Shown here piece after piece: positions 8,545 through 17,760 of a DNA stretch of 64,000 bases. The position numbers and the translations under genes are program-made. The stretch comes from JBQTKD01 sp052389435. Its GTDB lineage: Bacteria > Actinomycetota > Actinomycetes > Sporichthyales > Sporichthyaceae. The stretch's first letter is position 1. Each line of letters begins with the position of its first letter. The notes beneath the pieces are model-generated. The model ran no database searches. It was not told where the DNA came from and worked only from the letters and a program-made list of their open reading frames with translations. Location: assembly GCA_052389435.1 (NCBI GenBank), contig JBQTIB010000032.1, forward strand, positions 34,505 to 98,504, given 5' to 3'.

Positions 8545-9711
8545 ATGACGGCCCGTGTCGCAAGCGAAGGTGAGGCGGGGCCCTCGGCGTCCCATGCGTT
8601 CCGCTCCGACGTCCAGGGCCTGCGCGCGCTCGCCGTGGCGTTGGTGCTCTGGTTCCACCTGTGGCCGCACACGCTCCCCGGCGGCTTCATCGGCGTGGAC
8701 GTGTTCTTCGTTCTCTCCGGCTTCCTCATCACCAACCAACTGCTGCAGCGCCCGCCGACCGGCCCGTCGGATCTGCTGGTGTTCTGGTCCAGACGCATCC
8801 GACGACTTCTGCCCGCCGCGCTGGTGGTCGTGACCACCGCAATGGTCGCGGCCAAGCTGCTCGGTCCGCCCGACCAGGCGAGGTTCGGCGGGATCGACGG
8901 CCTGGTGACGATTCTGTACCTGCAGAACTGGAACCTGGCCGAAACCTCCGCGAACCCGTTGACGGCCGCGCAGGTGCCGCCGGTCGTGCAGCACTTCTGG
9001 TCGCTCTCGGTGGAGGAGCAGTTCTACGTCGCGTGGCCGGTGCTGCTCGTGGGCGCCGTCCTGCTCGCGCGGCGCCGAGGTTGGGGAGTGTTGAAGTCCT
9101 GTGGCCTGACCATGGCCGCCGTCGTGACGCTGTCCCTCGCGTTCTCGATCTACTACACCGAGCGCCATCCCTCTCAGGCCTACTTCGCGACCCCGACGCG
9201 CATCTGGGAACTCGCTGCCGGCGGGCTGCTCGCAGCCGTTCTGCTGCACCGCTCGCGCAACGGATGTCGCGACATTCCGGTGTGGGTGCGTGAACTTGCC
9301 GTGTGGGCGGGGTTTGGTGTTCTGGTGCTCACCCTGATCACCTTCGACAAGAGCCGTCCGTTCCCCGGCTGGATCGCGCTGGCCCCGGTGCTCGGCACCA
9401 TGGCCATCATCGCCGCGGGTCGCGAGCGCGGCCCGAACCCGAATCGCGTGCTCGGCACCCGCCCCGGCCGGTACCTCGGCGATCTTTCGTACTCGATCTA
9501 CCTGTGGCACGTGCCGCTGATCGTGTTGTGGCCGCAGGTCACCGGGCAGCCGATTCGTCTCGGCGACGGGGCGGTGATCGCGATCGCCAGTCTCGTCCTC
9601 GCCGCTGCGACGAAGCGGCACGTCGAGGACCGGTTCCGGTACCGCAGCCCGCGTCCGGCCCAGTCCAGCGCGCCTGCGCCGTCGTCGTCGTCCGTACCTG
9701 TGGGGGTTTAG
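8545..9711 (+). CDS. Acyltransferase-3 (OafA-type) membrane protein without SGNH domain
   Basis: An integral membrane O-acyltransferase of about 388 residues with ten or so hydrophobic segments. Family marks are RSDVQGLRALAV near the N-terminus, FIGVDVFFVLSGFLIT, the RRIRRLLPA block, the WSLSVEEQFYVAWP block and a late SYSIYLWHVPL. These proteins acylate sugars of surface polymers. Unlike its neighbour at 10790-13030 it ends just after the last membrane segment, and the SGNH domain is a separate downstream gene. I chose the ATG at 8545; ATG 8473 is also in frame and neither has a good ribosome site. Confidence 0.8.
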   Translation: MTARVASEGEAGPSASHAFRSDVQGLRALAVALVLWFHLWPHTLPGGFIGVDVFFVLSGFLITNQLLQRPPTGPSDLLVFWSRRIRRLLPAALVVVTTAMVAAKLLGPPDQARFGGIDGLVTILYLQNWNLAETSANPLTAAQVPPVVQHFWSLSVEEQFYVAWPVLLVGAVLLARRRGWGVLKSCGLTMAAVVTLSLAFSIYYTERHPSQAYFATPTRIWELAAGGLLAAVLLHRSRNGCRDIPVWVRELAVWAGFGVLVLTLITFDKSRPFPGWIALAPVLGTMAIIAAGRERGPNPNRVLGTRPGRYLGDLSYSIYLWHVPLIVLWPQVTGQPIRLGDGAVIAIASLVLAAATKRHVEDRFRYRSPRPAQSSAPAPSSSSVPVGV

Positions 9712-9716
9712 AACCG

Positions 9717-10682
9717 ATGCGGAGCGTGCTCGTCCGAACGTTGCTGAGCGTGAGCCTGCTGGCGGGGACCGCCGCCTGCGTGGAGACACCGCGTGCGGGC
9801 GCGTCGAGTCCGACCGCCGACGTCGACCGGAACTGCTCCCAGGCGGACGCGCTGCAGCGAGGCTGCACGCCTCCCGAAGACGGGGCCTTCGAGCCGACGC
9901 CGGACGTGGCAGGCAAGGACTACCGCGGCAACGGCAACAAGGAAGGCTGCTGGACCGATCTGAACTTCAAGAGGTTCAAGTCCTGCTCGTTCGGCTCCAA
10001 GAAGGCGAAGTACACGGTGGCCCTGGTGGGCAACTCCCACATGGCGCAGTACCTCAAGTCGTTCACGGGGTGGACCGGCAAACGCGACCTTCGGATCGTC
10101 ACTTTCCTGATCCCGCAGTGCTTTGCGACCGAGGCGAAGATCGACTTCTCCGGACGCAAGGACGCCAAGGGACTCTCCGAACGCTGCTACGAATGGGGGC
10201 AGTGGGCGCGCAGAGAGGCGGCGGCGCTCGACCCGGATCTGATCGTCACCTCCGAACGCACCTATCGCGAACCGGTCGAGGAGCTTCCAGCGGGCAAGAA
10301 CGCGACGTGGCGCAAGGGCTATCGCGACTACCTCAAGGCGTGGGTCGACGGCGGGCACCGCGTGCTGGTGATCCGAGACAACCCGGTGCCCGAGTTCGAC
10401 GTCCCCGCCTGCCTCGAGCGCAATCCGCGAAAGTTCTCCGCGTGCGGAGGAGATCGCGACGCGTGGGTCCCCCCGGACCCGGTCGTGCAGGCCGCGCAAT
10501 CGCTCGACAGCGACCTCGTCGAGGTCCTGGACATGACCGGGTACATGTGCGACGACTCGCGCTGCCCCGCCGTGCTCGCCGGCATCTCGGTGTACCGCGA
10601 TCACTCCCACCTTTCGGGGACCTGGATTGCGGCCCTCGAGCCCTACCTGAAGCGGCCTTTCATGAAAATTCTGAAAAGGTGA
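9717..10682 (+). CDS. Secreted SGNH-domain esterase/acyltransferase, probable lipoprotein
   Basis: 321 residues beginning with a hydrophobic signal sequence that ends GTAAC, a near-lipobox, so it is probably membrane-anchored on the outside. The SGNH catalytic blocks are VALVGNSH (serine in GNS) and YRDHSHLS near the C-terminus (Asp and His). It is the free-standing equivalent of the C-terminal domain of the fused protein encoded at 10790-13030 and of the protein at 13027-14016; all three share CFAT, the SERTY/SNRTY motif and a VLVIRD block. It starts 5 bases after the acyltransferase-3 gene, so the pair probably acts as a two-piece acyltransferase on an envelope glycan. Conserved cysteines suggest disulfides. 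Confidence 0.75.
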   Translation: MRSVLVRTLLSVSLLAGTAACVETPRAGASSPTADVDRNCSQADALQRGCTPPEDGAFEPTPDVAGKDYRGNGNKEGCWTDLNFKRFKSCSFGSKKAKYTVALVGNSHMAQYLKSFTGWTGKRDLRIVTFLIPQCFATEAKIDFSGRKDAKGLSERCYEWGQWARREAAALDPDLIVTSERTYREPVEELPAGKNATWRKGYRDYLKAWVDGGHRVLVIRDNPVPEFDVPACLERNPRKFSACGGDRDAWVPPDPVVQAAQSLDSDLVEVLDMTGYMCDDSRCPAVLAGISVYRDHSHLSGTWIAALEPYLKRPFMKILKR

Positions 10683-10789
10683 CCGCGCAGGTTTATCCAC
10701 AGGTAACGGTTCCGGTCGGTTTTCAAACATGAACCAGGCCACAGGGCTTGCGGTTTGGATTCGCTTGTGCAGTGGGCAGAACTCCTTGC

Positions 10790-13030
10790 ATGGCGACGAT
10801 TACCGAATCGATTGATCAGCCGGGCCAGCGAAGACCGGCCAAGAAGAACAAGTTCAAGCCAGGGGTCCGCACCGACATCCAGGGCCTGCGTGCTCTGGCC
10901 GTCGGTCTGATCATCGTCTACCACCTCTGGCCGCAGTCCTTCCACGGCGGCTTCGTCGCCGTCGAGGTCTTCTTCGTGGTTTCCGGCTTTTTGATCACCT
11001 CGCACCTGTTGAGCAAGCCTCCCGGCTCCGGGCGCGACCTCATCGACTTCTGGATGCGGCGCGTCCGCCGCCTCCTGCCCGCCGCCCTCTTCGTTCTCGT
11101 CGCCACGATGCTGTTGGCTCGCCTGGTGGCGCCGGAGACCGTGTGGCGCAACCACGCCACCGAAGGCATCGCGTCCGCGCTCTACTTCCAGAACTGGGAA
11201 CTGGCCAACCAGTCCGTCGACTACATGGCCGCCGACCGGGCCGCCAGTGCCCTGCAGCACTACTGGACGCTGTCGGTCGAAGAGCAGTTCTACGCCGTGT
11301 GGCCCCTGCTCGTCGTCGCGGCCGTCGTCGCCGCGCGCCGCCTCAAGGCTCGCCTCGAGACCACGGTCCTCGCGGGCGTGTCGATGCTGTTCCTCGGTTC
11401 GCTCGCGTGGTCGATCCTCTACACCCAGACCAACCCGGAGAAGGCCTACTTCGTCACCCCGACCCGGGTGTGGGAGTTCGCCACCGGCGCCCTGCTCGCG
11501 ACGCTCGTCGCCATCTTCGGCAAGCGCGCCGCGGCCGCCCGCCACAAGCGCGTCTACGGCGAACTGCTCGTCTGGGGCGGCTACGCAGCACTGGCCTTCG
11601 GCCTGGTGACCTACCACGGCACCGACTACCCGGGCTACAAGGCTCTGCTGCCGGTCCTCGGCACCGCGGCCATCATCGCCGGCTACTCCGAGCGCGGCCC
11701 GAACCCGAACCTGCTCCTGCGCAACCGACCGTCGCAGCTGCTGGGCGACACCTCGTACTCGGTCTACCTGTGGCACTGGCCGCTCATCGTCCTGGTGCCG
11801 TACGCGACCGGGCACGAGCTGACCTTCGTCGAGTCCTTCGTCGTCGCCGCGGCCGGCATCGCGCTCGGCGTGCTGACCAAGTTCCAGGTGGAGGACCGCT
11901 TCCGTCGCCCCAAGAAGGGTCAGAAGGTCGTGGTCCCGTTCCGTTGGGCAGCCGTCGGGATGGCGGGCGTGGTCGCGCTCGGCATGCTGCAGATCTCCGA
12001 GGTCGACCGGAACGAGGGGGCCGCCGTGCGAGAACTTCAGCTCGCCGCTGCATCCACCGACCCCTGCTTCGCCTCCTCGGCCCTACGGGCCGACAACGAC
12101 TGTTCGATCGGCGAGGTGCCCAAGTCCGTGCCCAGCCCGGCCCTCGCGCCGCGGGACCGATCCTTCTCCTACGCCCACGACTGCCAGACCAAGGTCCCGT
12201 TCAACACCGTCAAGCGCTGCGTCTTCGGCGACAAGACGGCGGAGAAGAACGTCGCCCTCGTCGGCAATTCGCACGCCATCCACTGGCTCCCGGGCCTGCA
12301 CCAGGTGGCGCTGAAGGAGAAGTTCAAGATCACGACCTACTTCACCGAGCAGTGCTTCGCGACCACCGTGCGCATCGAGTTCTCCACTCCGGAACAGACG
12401 GAGAACTGCCACCGATGGGGCAGCCAGGTGCTCAAGGAGACCAGCTCCAAGGCCTTCGACCTCGTCGTCACCTCGAACCGCACCTACAAGCAGCCCGTCG
12501 AGAAGGGTCCGCGCAACGAGGTGTTCCAGAAGGGCTACAGGGAGTTCGTCGAGCAGTGGCTCGACTCCGACCGCAAGGTCCTGGTCATTCGCGACACCCC
12601 GTTGCCCGACGCCACCCTCGAGTCGGTCCCGGACTGCCTGGCACAGAACCCGAAGAACCCGGCCGCCTGCTCGGGCGAGCGGAACAAGTGGATCCGGACC
12701 GACCCCCTGGCCGACGCCGCCCGCACCATCGAGGACAAGCGGGTGTCCGTCGCGAACCTGTCGGACTGGTTCTGCTCGAAGGCTCGCTGCCCTTCGGTGA
12801 TCGGTCGGGCGACGGTCTACTTCGACGCCTCGCACATGACGGCGACCTACTCGCGCAGTCTCGCGCCGGTGCTCCGCCCGATCGTGGCCAAGAAGCTCGA
12901 ACTGGACCCCAAGACGGGCAAGCTGCCCTCCGGCGCCAAGCTGCCGAAGGCGCCGAAGCCCGACCCGGCCAAGGACCGCCTCGGCAAGGCCGCCGACGTC
13001 CTGGCCAACCGCAAGGAGGACAAGGGGTGA
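10790..13030 (+). CDS. Acyltransferase-3/SGNH fusion protein
   Basis: A 746-residue protein: a basic cytoplasmic N-terminus, an acyltransferase-3 membrane domain (roughly 20-400) and an extracellular SGNH domain (roughly 440-700) followed by a Lys/Pro/Ala-rich tail. The membrane part has RTDIQGLRALAV, EVFFVVSGFLIT, TLSVEEQFYAVWP and SYSVYLWHWPL. The SGNH part has VALVGNSH and YFDASHMT. In characterised relatives (OafB type) the membrane domain moves acyl groups across the membrane and the SGNH domain places them on a glycan. The start is the ATG at 10790; no strong ribosome site is visible. The downstream SGNH gene overlaps its stop. Confidence 0.85.
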   Translation: MATITESIDQPGQRRPAKKNKFKPGVRTDIQGLRALAVGLIIVYHLWPQSFHGGFVAVEVFFVVSGFLITSHLLSKPPGSGRDLIDFWMRRVRRLLPAALFVLVATMLLARLVAPETVWRNHATEGIASALYFQNWELANQSVDYMAADRAASALQHYWTLSVEEQFYAVWPLLVVAAVVAARRLKARLETTVLAGVSMLFLGSLAWSILYTQTNPEKAYFVTPTRVWEFATGALLATLVAIFGKRAAAARHKRVYGELLVWGGYAALAFGLVTYHGTDYPGYKALLPVLGTAAIIAGYSERGPNPNLLLRNRPSQLLGDTSYSVYLWHWPLIVLVPYATGHELTFVESFVVAAAGIALGVLTKFQVEDRFRRPKKGQKVVVPFRWAAVGMAGVVALGMLQISEVDRNEGAAVRELQLAAASTDPCFASSALRADNDCSIGEVPKSVPSPALAPRDRSFSYAHDCQTKVPFNTVKRCVFGDKTAEKNVALVGNSHAIHWLPGLHQVALKEKFKITTYFTEQCFATTVRIEFSTPEQTENCHRWGSQVLKETSSKAFDLVVTSNRTYKQPVEKGPRNEVFQKGYREFVEQWLDSDRKVLVIRDTPLPDATLESVPDCLAQNPKNPAACSGERNKWIRTDPLADAARTIEDKRVSVANLSDWFCSKARCPSVIGRATVYFDASHMTATYSRSLAPVLRPIVAKKLELDPKTGKLPSGAKLPKAPKPDPAKDRLGKAADVLANRKEDKG

Positions 13031-14016
13031 GCGGCGCCCGACGCGGATCGTTCCGCGCCGGGCTGGCCTCGGCGGTAGCCGGCGTACTTCTCGCCGCGCT
13101 GCCGCCGAGTCCGGTCTCGGCGACGCCGACGACGGCCCCGACGCCGCAGGAGTGCGCTCGGGCCGGGGCGGAGGCCGTCGAGCGCGGGTGTCCGGTGGAG
13201 GACTCCGGTCTGGTCATGCCGCTTCCGCCGTTGGCGGAGAACGACCGTGCCGGCAACGGCGAGACCGAGGGCTGCTGGACCGACGGGGACTTCGTGTTCT
13301 TCGCCTCCTGCACCTTCGGTTCGCCGACCGCGACCCACTCCGTGGCGCTGGTGGGCAACTCCCACGCCGCGCAGTACCTCGCTCCGCTGCGGGCCTGGGC
13401 CGAGCGCTACGACTACACGCTCCACACCTTCCTCATCCCGAAGTGCTTCGCGACCACCGAACCGATCGTGTTCGCCAAGCCCGGCATGACCGAGCGCTGC
13501 CTGGCGTGGGGGGAGTGGGTGCAGGAGCAGGTCGAGGACATCGACCCGGACCTGATCGTCACCTCCGAGCGCACCTACAAGCGGCCGCTGAACCGCTCGG
13601 CCGAGGGCGACGCGGCGGTGTGGCAGCGCGGGTACGAGAAGTACCTGCAGGTGTGGGCCGAGCAGGCACGGAGGGTGCTGGTGGTGCGCGACAGTCCGGT
13701 GCCGCGCACGTCGGTCCCGGACTGTCTGCTGAACAACCCCAACCGCTATTCGGTCTGCGCGGGAGAGCGAGCGAAGTGGCTCCCGCCGGATCCGTTGGTG
13801 GAGGCCGCTCGCGTCGTCGATCCCGAACGTTTCCGCATCGCCGACCTCTCGCGGTACATGTGCACCGCCCACCAGTGCCCCGCCGTGATCGGCGGCATGC
13901 TCGTCTACCGCGACGGCAGTCACCTGTCCGCGACGTGGATCCGAGCCTTCGGCGGCTTCCTGGAACCCGACTTCGCGGAGGCGTTCGCCGAGGCCGTCGG
14001 CCCGCCCGCGACCTGA
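13027..14016 (+). CDS. Secreted SGNH-domain protein
   Basis: 329 residues with a signal peptide (RAGLASAVAGVLLAALPPS, probable cleavage after SVSA). Catalytic blocks are VALVGNSH and YRDGSHLS. It is close in length and block order to the SGNH protein at 9717-10682, so it looks like a tandem paralogue that lost, or never had, its own membrane domain. GTG start overlaps the stop of the fused acyltransferase (GTGA). It may work with the fused acyltransferase, or remove the same acyl groups; the sequence does not decide. Confidence 0.75.
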   Translation: MSGARRGSFRAGLASAVAGVLLAALPPSPVSATPTTAPTPQECARAGAEAVERGCPVEDSGLVMPLPPLAENDRAGNGETEGCWTDGDFVFFASCTFGSPTATHSVALVGNSHAAQYLAPLRAWAERYDYTLHTFLIPKCFATTEPIVFAKPGMTERCLAWGEWVQEQVEDIDPDLIVTSERTYKRPLNRSAEGDAAVWQRGYEKYLQVWAEQARRVLVVRDSPVPRTSVPDCLLNNPNRYSVCAGERAKWLPPDPLVEAARVVDPERFRIADLSRYMCTAHQCPAVIGGMLVYRDGSHLSATWIRAFGGFLEPDFAEAFAEAVGPPAT

Positions 14017-14039
14017 GCGCTTGCACGCCGACGACGGGG

Positions 14040-15761
14040 CTAACGCTCGCCGAAGGCCGTGGGATCGGTTACCGCCAGGACTCGCAACGCCAGTTCCAGG
14101 TGGAAGACGTTGTCCCAGTCCTCGACGCTGCGGCCGAGGATCTCCTCGATGCGGCCGATGCGGTACTTCAGCGTGGAGATGTGGATGTGCAGAGCCGCGG
14201 CGGCGTCGGTGAGGCTCCGCTGACGAAAGAGTTGACGCAGCGTCAGGACAAGTTCGCTGCGGTGTTTGCCGTCGTACTCCAGCAACGGTCCCAGCCAACG
14301 CAGGGCGAAGGAGTGCAGTTCGCCGGAGCGGTGGTGGTCGAAGAGCAGACCGTAGATGCCGAGGTCGTCCACGTGCGCGACGGGGGAGGTTTGGCCCACC
14401 GCGGGGTCGCGGAGGATCTGTGCCGCCCACCGGGCGCGGGCGGTCGGCTCGCTCAGGCCGGTGCGGCTCGAGCAGGTCGGACCGAAGCCGACCACGACGT
14501 CCAGGCCGGCGACGGCCGCTTCGGCCACGATCGTCTTGCCGAGCGCCGCAGGACCGGCCGGAACGGGCTCGGGGACGAGGCCGAGCACCGAGTCCTCCAC
14601 GATCCCCAGCAGACTCGCGGCCGAGGACGCCGAGGCGGTCGCGGCCGCCTGCTCGACGATCCGCAGCAGGCGTTCCGACGCTCCGTCCGGCCCATCGCCG
14701 CTGCGGAACCCCACCGTCAGCGGGATATGAGCCAGCGTCAGATCGTGACCGAGCTTCGCGGCCCGAGTGGCGAGCTGATCCGCGGGCCGGTCCTCGAGCA
14801 CGTCGGAGATCAGCCGCTGGCGCAGCGTCGCGACCGAGGCCTCGATGTCCTGCCGCACCGAGAGCTGGTAGGCGATGAGGCCGCGGGAGACGGCGAGCGC
14901 CCGGCGGGTGACCTCGCGGCCCCACTGGCCGACGCCGGCGAGCAGGAAGCCGGCGCAGCCGGACTCGGTGTCGGGGATCGGGGCGGCGACGCGCAGCGGG
15001 GCGCGGCCGCTGGCGGGCAGGACGTGGATCCCGGAGGAGACGCTGCGGCGGGTCAGCAGTTCGTGCTCGACGGGGGTGCGGTCGGGGGACAGGGCCAGAT
15101 CGCGCGCCCCGTCGCCGGCGGCTTCGGTGACGATCAGGTTCGGCAGCTGCATCGCCACCGGAGCGCCCAGCCAGGACGAGAGCGCTCCCACGACCTCGGC
15201 GGTGGTGCGCGCGGCCACCAGACGCTCCTGCAGGTCCAGGAACAGGCGGGTCTCGGCCAGCTCCCGGTCGGTGCGGGCGTTGACCGCGTTCGACTCGGCG
15301 AGGGCCGCGGCGTCGTTCTCCGCGGTCCACACCTGACGAAGCCCGTTCGTCGCGAGGTCCATCACCCGGTTCAGTCCGGTCTTGGCCAGCGGCGCGGTTG
15401 CCCCCACCGTTACCAGGACGCCCGCGGTCCGGCCGTCGGCGACCACCGGAAGCAGAAGAGCGTGCTGCAGGGCGCCGAGCGAGGGAAAGAGCATCCGCGC
15501 CGCCTCGCGCTGTTCGGCCGCCTGCACGCCGTTGTCGGCGAGTTCGCCGAGGAGCGCCGTCCGGGCGTCTGCGGTCAAGCTGTCGCACAGGGAGCATTCG
15601 GCTGCCAACAGATCTTCGTCGACCGGAAGGAACGCGCAGACCGCGTTCGGACCGCCGCCCGGGTGCACCAATTCGTGCAGCACGTCGACGAGCCACTCCA
15701 CGCCCGCCTGTCCCACGGCCACGGGGTCTCCTTCCGGCAACACGCACGAAACGAGCGCCAT
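14040..15761 (-). CDS. PucR/CdaR-type transcriptional regulator
   Basis: 573 residues. The N-terminal half is a degenerate GAF-like sensor region, the middle resembles the CdaR GGDEF-like domain, and the C-terminus is the PucR helix-turn-helix with the pattern LRQLFRQRSLTDAAAALHIH then STLKYRIGRIEEILG. PucR family members often activate neighbouring catabolic genes when an inducer is bound. The gene is divergent from the monooxygenase/CoM operon across 84 bases, so it is the likely regulator of that operon. The effector is unknown. The regulator at 44275-46086 has the same type of DNA-binding end but a clearer GAF domain. Confidence 0.8.
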   Translation of the reverse strand: MALVSCVLPEGDPVAVGQAGVEWLVDVLHELVHPGGGPNAVCAFLPVDEDLLAAECSLCDSLTADARTALLGELADNGVQAAEQREAARMLFPSLGALQHALLLPVVADGRTAGVLVTVGATAPLAKTGLNRVMDLATNGLRQVWTAENDAAALAESNAVNARTDRELAETRLFLDLQERLVAARTTAEVVGALSSWLGAPVAMQLPNLIVTEAAGDGARDLALSPDRTPVEHELLTRRSVSSGIHVLPASGRAPLRVAAPIPDTESGCAGFLLAGVGQWGREVTRRALAVSRGLIAYQLSVRQDIEASVATLRQRLISDVLEDRPADQLATRAAKLGHDLTLAHIPLTVGFRSGDGPDGASERLLRIVEQAAATASASSAASLLGIVEDSVLGLVPEPVPAGPAALGKTIVAEAAVAGLDVVVGFGPTCSSRTGLSEPTARARWAAQILRDPAVGQTSPVAHVDDLGIYGLLFDHHRSGELHSFALRWLGPLLEYDGKHRSELVLTLRQLFRQRSLTDAAAALHIHISTLKYRIGRIEEILGRSVEDWDNVFHLELALRVLAVTDPTAFGER

Positions 15762-15845
15762 TGCTAGGAACCATACAAAGACCGGCGCGCTGGTGCTCGG
15801 TTAGGTAGGAATACGCCGGGACGGGACTTCTCTATCGTCACGAGC
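15762..15845. promoter_or_regulatory. Divergent promoter region of regulator and monooxygenase/CoM operon
   Basis: The 84 bases between the PucR regulator start and the NuoF-like start must carry promoters for both directions. It is less GC-rich than the flanking genes (for example CATACAAAGA and TCTCTATCGT). I could not identify matched -35/-10 boxes or a clear palindrome, so this call rests on position alone. Confidence 0.35.
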
Positions 15846-17084
15846 ATGTTGCTGACTCAGCCGGCCGACGCTCTGGCCGACTACCGCGCCTGCGGCGGGT
15901 ACGCCGTCGCCGACGGACGCAGCGCAGAGGAGATCGTCAAGGAGGTCTCCGCCGCGGGTCTGCGCGGTCGCGGCGGCGCCTGGTTCCCGGTGGAGCGCAA
16001 GTGGCTCGCCGCCCGCGAGATGCCCGGCCCTCGGGTGCTCGTCGCGAACGGTGCGGAGGACGAGCCCGGCAGCCGCAAGGACCGCCACCTCATGGCCAAT
16101 GCCCCACACCTGGTTCTCGACGGCGCGCTGGCCGCGGCGATCGCGATCGAGGCCGACACGATCCACCTCTACGTGAACTGCCACGCAGCCTCCTCGCTCG
16201 CGGCCATGCGATCCGCGCTCGCCGAGGCGCTCGACGCCGGGCTGTTCGCCGGAATCGCCGTCTCGATCACCGAGGCTCCGGCCACCTACGTCGCCGGCGA
16301 GGACTCCGCCGCGGTGGAGTTCCTCGAGACCGGCAACGCCCAGCCGCGCAAGAAGCCGCCGTTCCCGACCGAGGCGGGCCTGAACGGCCGCCCGACGGTC
16401 GTCGGCAACGTCGAAACGCTCGCGCACGTCGCCCTGATCGTCCGCGACGGCGCCGAGACCTTCCGGAGCCACGGCACCCCGGACTGCCCGGGCACCATGC
16501 TGATCACGCTGCCCGTGGAACTGAACCGTCCCGGGGTCTACGAGGTACCCGTCGGCTCCTTCCTCGACGAGGTGCTCGAGGGCTGCGGCGGAGGATTCGT
16601 CGACGGCCCCGCCCGCGGCGTGCAGGTCGGCGGACCGGCCTCCGGCTGGTTGAACGCCGACCAACTGCACGTGGCGATGGACCCGGCCGAGGTCGCGGTC
16701 GCCGGATCGACGCTCGGCTGCGGCGCCGTCCGCGTACTGCCCGCCGGGCATTGCTCGGTGGACGCCGTCGTCTCCGCGACCGAGTTCTTCTCCCGCGAGC
16801 AGTGCGGCAAGTGCCCGCCGTGCCGCATGGCGACGCAGTTCATCCACAACGTCGGCAAGGCGCTCGCGGTCGGCAAGGCGACCGCGGCTCAACTGGACAC
16901 CGCTCCGACCCTGCTCGCCCAGGTGCGCCCCAACACCGCCTGTTCCCTGCCGGCCTTCGCGCTGCCGCCGCTCGCCACGGCACGCGAGGTCTTTCCGGAC
17001 GACTTCGCCAAGCACCTCGCCGGCGAGGACTGCGGCCTGATCCACCGCGAGCAGTCCCTGCGAATTGAGGACACGGGCGATTGA
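15846..17084 (+). CDS. NuoF-like NADH-binding FMN/4Fe-4S flavoprotein
   Basis: 412 residues matching the 51-kDa (NuoF/HoxF) subunit of Complex I-type NADH dehydrogenases. The FMN/NADH region reads GLRGRGGAWFPVERKW near residue 45 and NGAEDEPGSRKDRH near 70. A second block, VAGEDSAAVEFLETG, is followed by KKPPFPTEAGLNG and GNVET. The N3-type cluster ligands are CGKCPPC near 320 and a distant Cys in TACSLP. There are no other Complex I genes here. As first gene of the operon it most likely takes electrons from NADH and passes them to the [2Fe-2S] protein encoded at 19697-20044 for the diiron monooxygenase, replacing the usual ferredoxin reductase. The fold is confident; the partner is inference. 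Confidence 0.8.
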   Translation: MLLTQPADALADYRACGGYAVADGRSAEEIVKEVSAAGLRGRGGAWFPVERKWLAAREMPGPRVLVANGAEDEPGSRKDRHLMANAPHLVLDGALAAAIAIEADTIHLYVNCHAASSLAAMRSALAEALDAGLFAGIAVSITEAPATYVAGEDSAAVEFLETGNAQPRKKPPFPTEAGLNGRPTVVGNVETLAHVALIVRDGAETFRSHGTPDCPGTMLITLPVELNRPGVYEVPVGSFLDEVLEGCGGGFVDGPARGVQVGGPASGWLNADQLHVAMDPAEVAVAGSTLGCGAVRVLPAGHCSVDAVVSATEFFSREQCGKCPPCRMATQFIHNVGKALAVGKATAAQLDTAPTLLAQVRPNTACSLPAFALPPLATAREVFPDDFAKHLAGEDCGLIHREQSLRIEDTGD

Positions 17085-17164
17085 GGCGAGAGAAGAGCGA
17101 AGGCGAGGAACGAGTCTTCGCTCTTCCGAGCCGATTGAAGCCCGTTGGAGCGGAGCGGAACACG
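17076..17164 (+). repeat. Structured repeat, copy A (hairpin with GAGGAACG loop)
   Basis: An 89-base element at the end of the NuoF-like gene and just after it. Its order is GGCGATTGAGGCGAG, a perfect 11-bp stem (17092-17102 with 17116-17126), a loop containing GAGGAACG (17105-17112), then CCGAGCCGATTGA and GCC/GTTG/AGCG blocks ending CACG. Copy C at 24413-24504 has the same blocks in the same order, while its stem sequence differs but still pairs. This looks like an RNA or REP-like element rather than a simple terminator. Confidence 0.5.
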
Positions 17165-17217
17165 TAGGCCATGCTCGGCACCGACTGGAACATCGGCAAC
17201 AGGACAGGAGCAACGAC

Positions 17218-17661
17218 GTGAGCATTCCCAAGGTTGCGCTCGAGGGCGAACCGAAGGGGTCCGGCCGGATCGTGCACACGGTTCTGGAGGAAAAGCTCGA
17301 AGAGGCGGCCTGGAAGGGCAAGACCCTGTCGGGCATCGGCAAGGTTGCCGTCTGCGTCAACTTCAAGGACCGCGACAACGACCTGACGACGATCTGGAAG
17401 AAGCCCGACGGCTCCATCGCAGTCAGCAACCAGGGCCCGAAATCGCAGGTCACGGTCGTGCTGCCACAGAAGAAGTTCTACCAACTCCTCAAGATCCCGC
17501 AGGGCGTCGCGAAGCTGCCCGGGCTCTACACCGGCGGCGGGCTCGAGGTCACCAAGGACCTGCTCAGGCGCAACATCGTCGTGAAGGGCCTGGTGCGGCA
17601 CCCGATCGTCTCGATCCGCATCCTCCAGGTGCTCTCAGTGCCACCTACGGAGAAGAAGTAG
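17218..17661 (+). CDS. SCP2-like (sterol-carrier fold) protein 1
   Basis: 147 residues starting at GTG 17218 with GGAG 7 bases upstream. It resembles SCP2-type lipid-binding domains: a long N-terminal helix (IVHTVLEEKLEEAA), a beta sheet (AVCVNFKDRDNDLTTIW, SQVTVVLPQKKF) and a C-terminal helix with the typical IVVKGLVRHP segment. SCP2 folds hold hydrophobic molecules. In this operon it could bind a poorly soluble substrate or a thioether intermediate. It is paired with a second protein of similar size and probable fold at 17761-18189. The fold is assigned by eye only; the role is unknown. Confidence 0.5.
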   Translation: MSIPKVALEGEPKGSGRIVHTVLEEKLEEAAWKGKTLSGIGKVAVCVNFKDRDNDLTTIWKKPDGSIAVSNQGPKSQVTVVLPQKKFYQLLKIPQGVAKLPGLYTGGGLEVTKDLLRRNIVVKGLVRHPIVSIRILQVLSVPPTEKK

Positions 17662-17760
17662 CGGAGTTCGTCGGTTTTAGAGGAACACTCCACACCCCAG
17701 AGTTCTACACTTTACTAGTAGCCCGACAGAGTTTTGTCGAACGTCCCGAAGGAGAACGCA
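17662..17760 (+). promoter_or_regulatory. AT-rich gap, possible internal promoter
   Basis: This 99-base gap is unusually AT-rich for the window, with TTCTACACTTTACTAGTAG at 17703-17721 and a TACACT box (17706-17711) that could serve as a -10. A ribosome site (AAGGAG) precedes the next ATG. A matching -35 is not obvious, so an internal promoter is only a possibility. Confidence 0.25.

Noticed and set aside
10693..10701. TTATCCACA, a perfect DnaA box
   Set aside because: Only one copy is present, with no cluster, AT-rich unwinding stretch or dnaA/dnaN genes, so there is no support for an origin.
12847..15774. 975-codon minus-strand open frame across the SGNH and PucR genes
   Set aside because: It overlaps the well-supported PucR frame on the same strand in another phase, and its sequence is Arg/Pro-rich without motifs.
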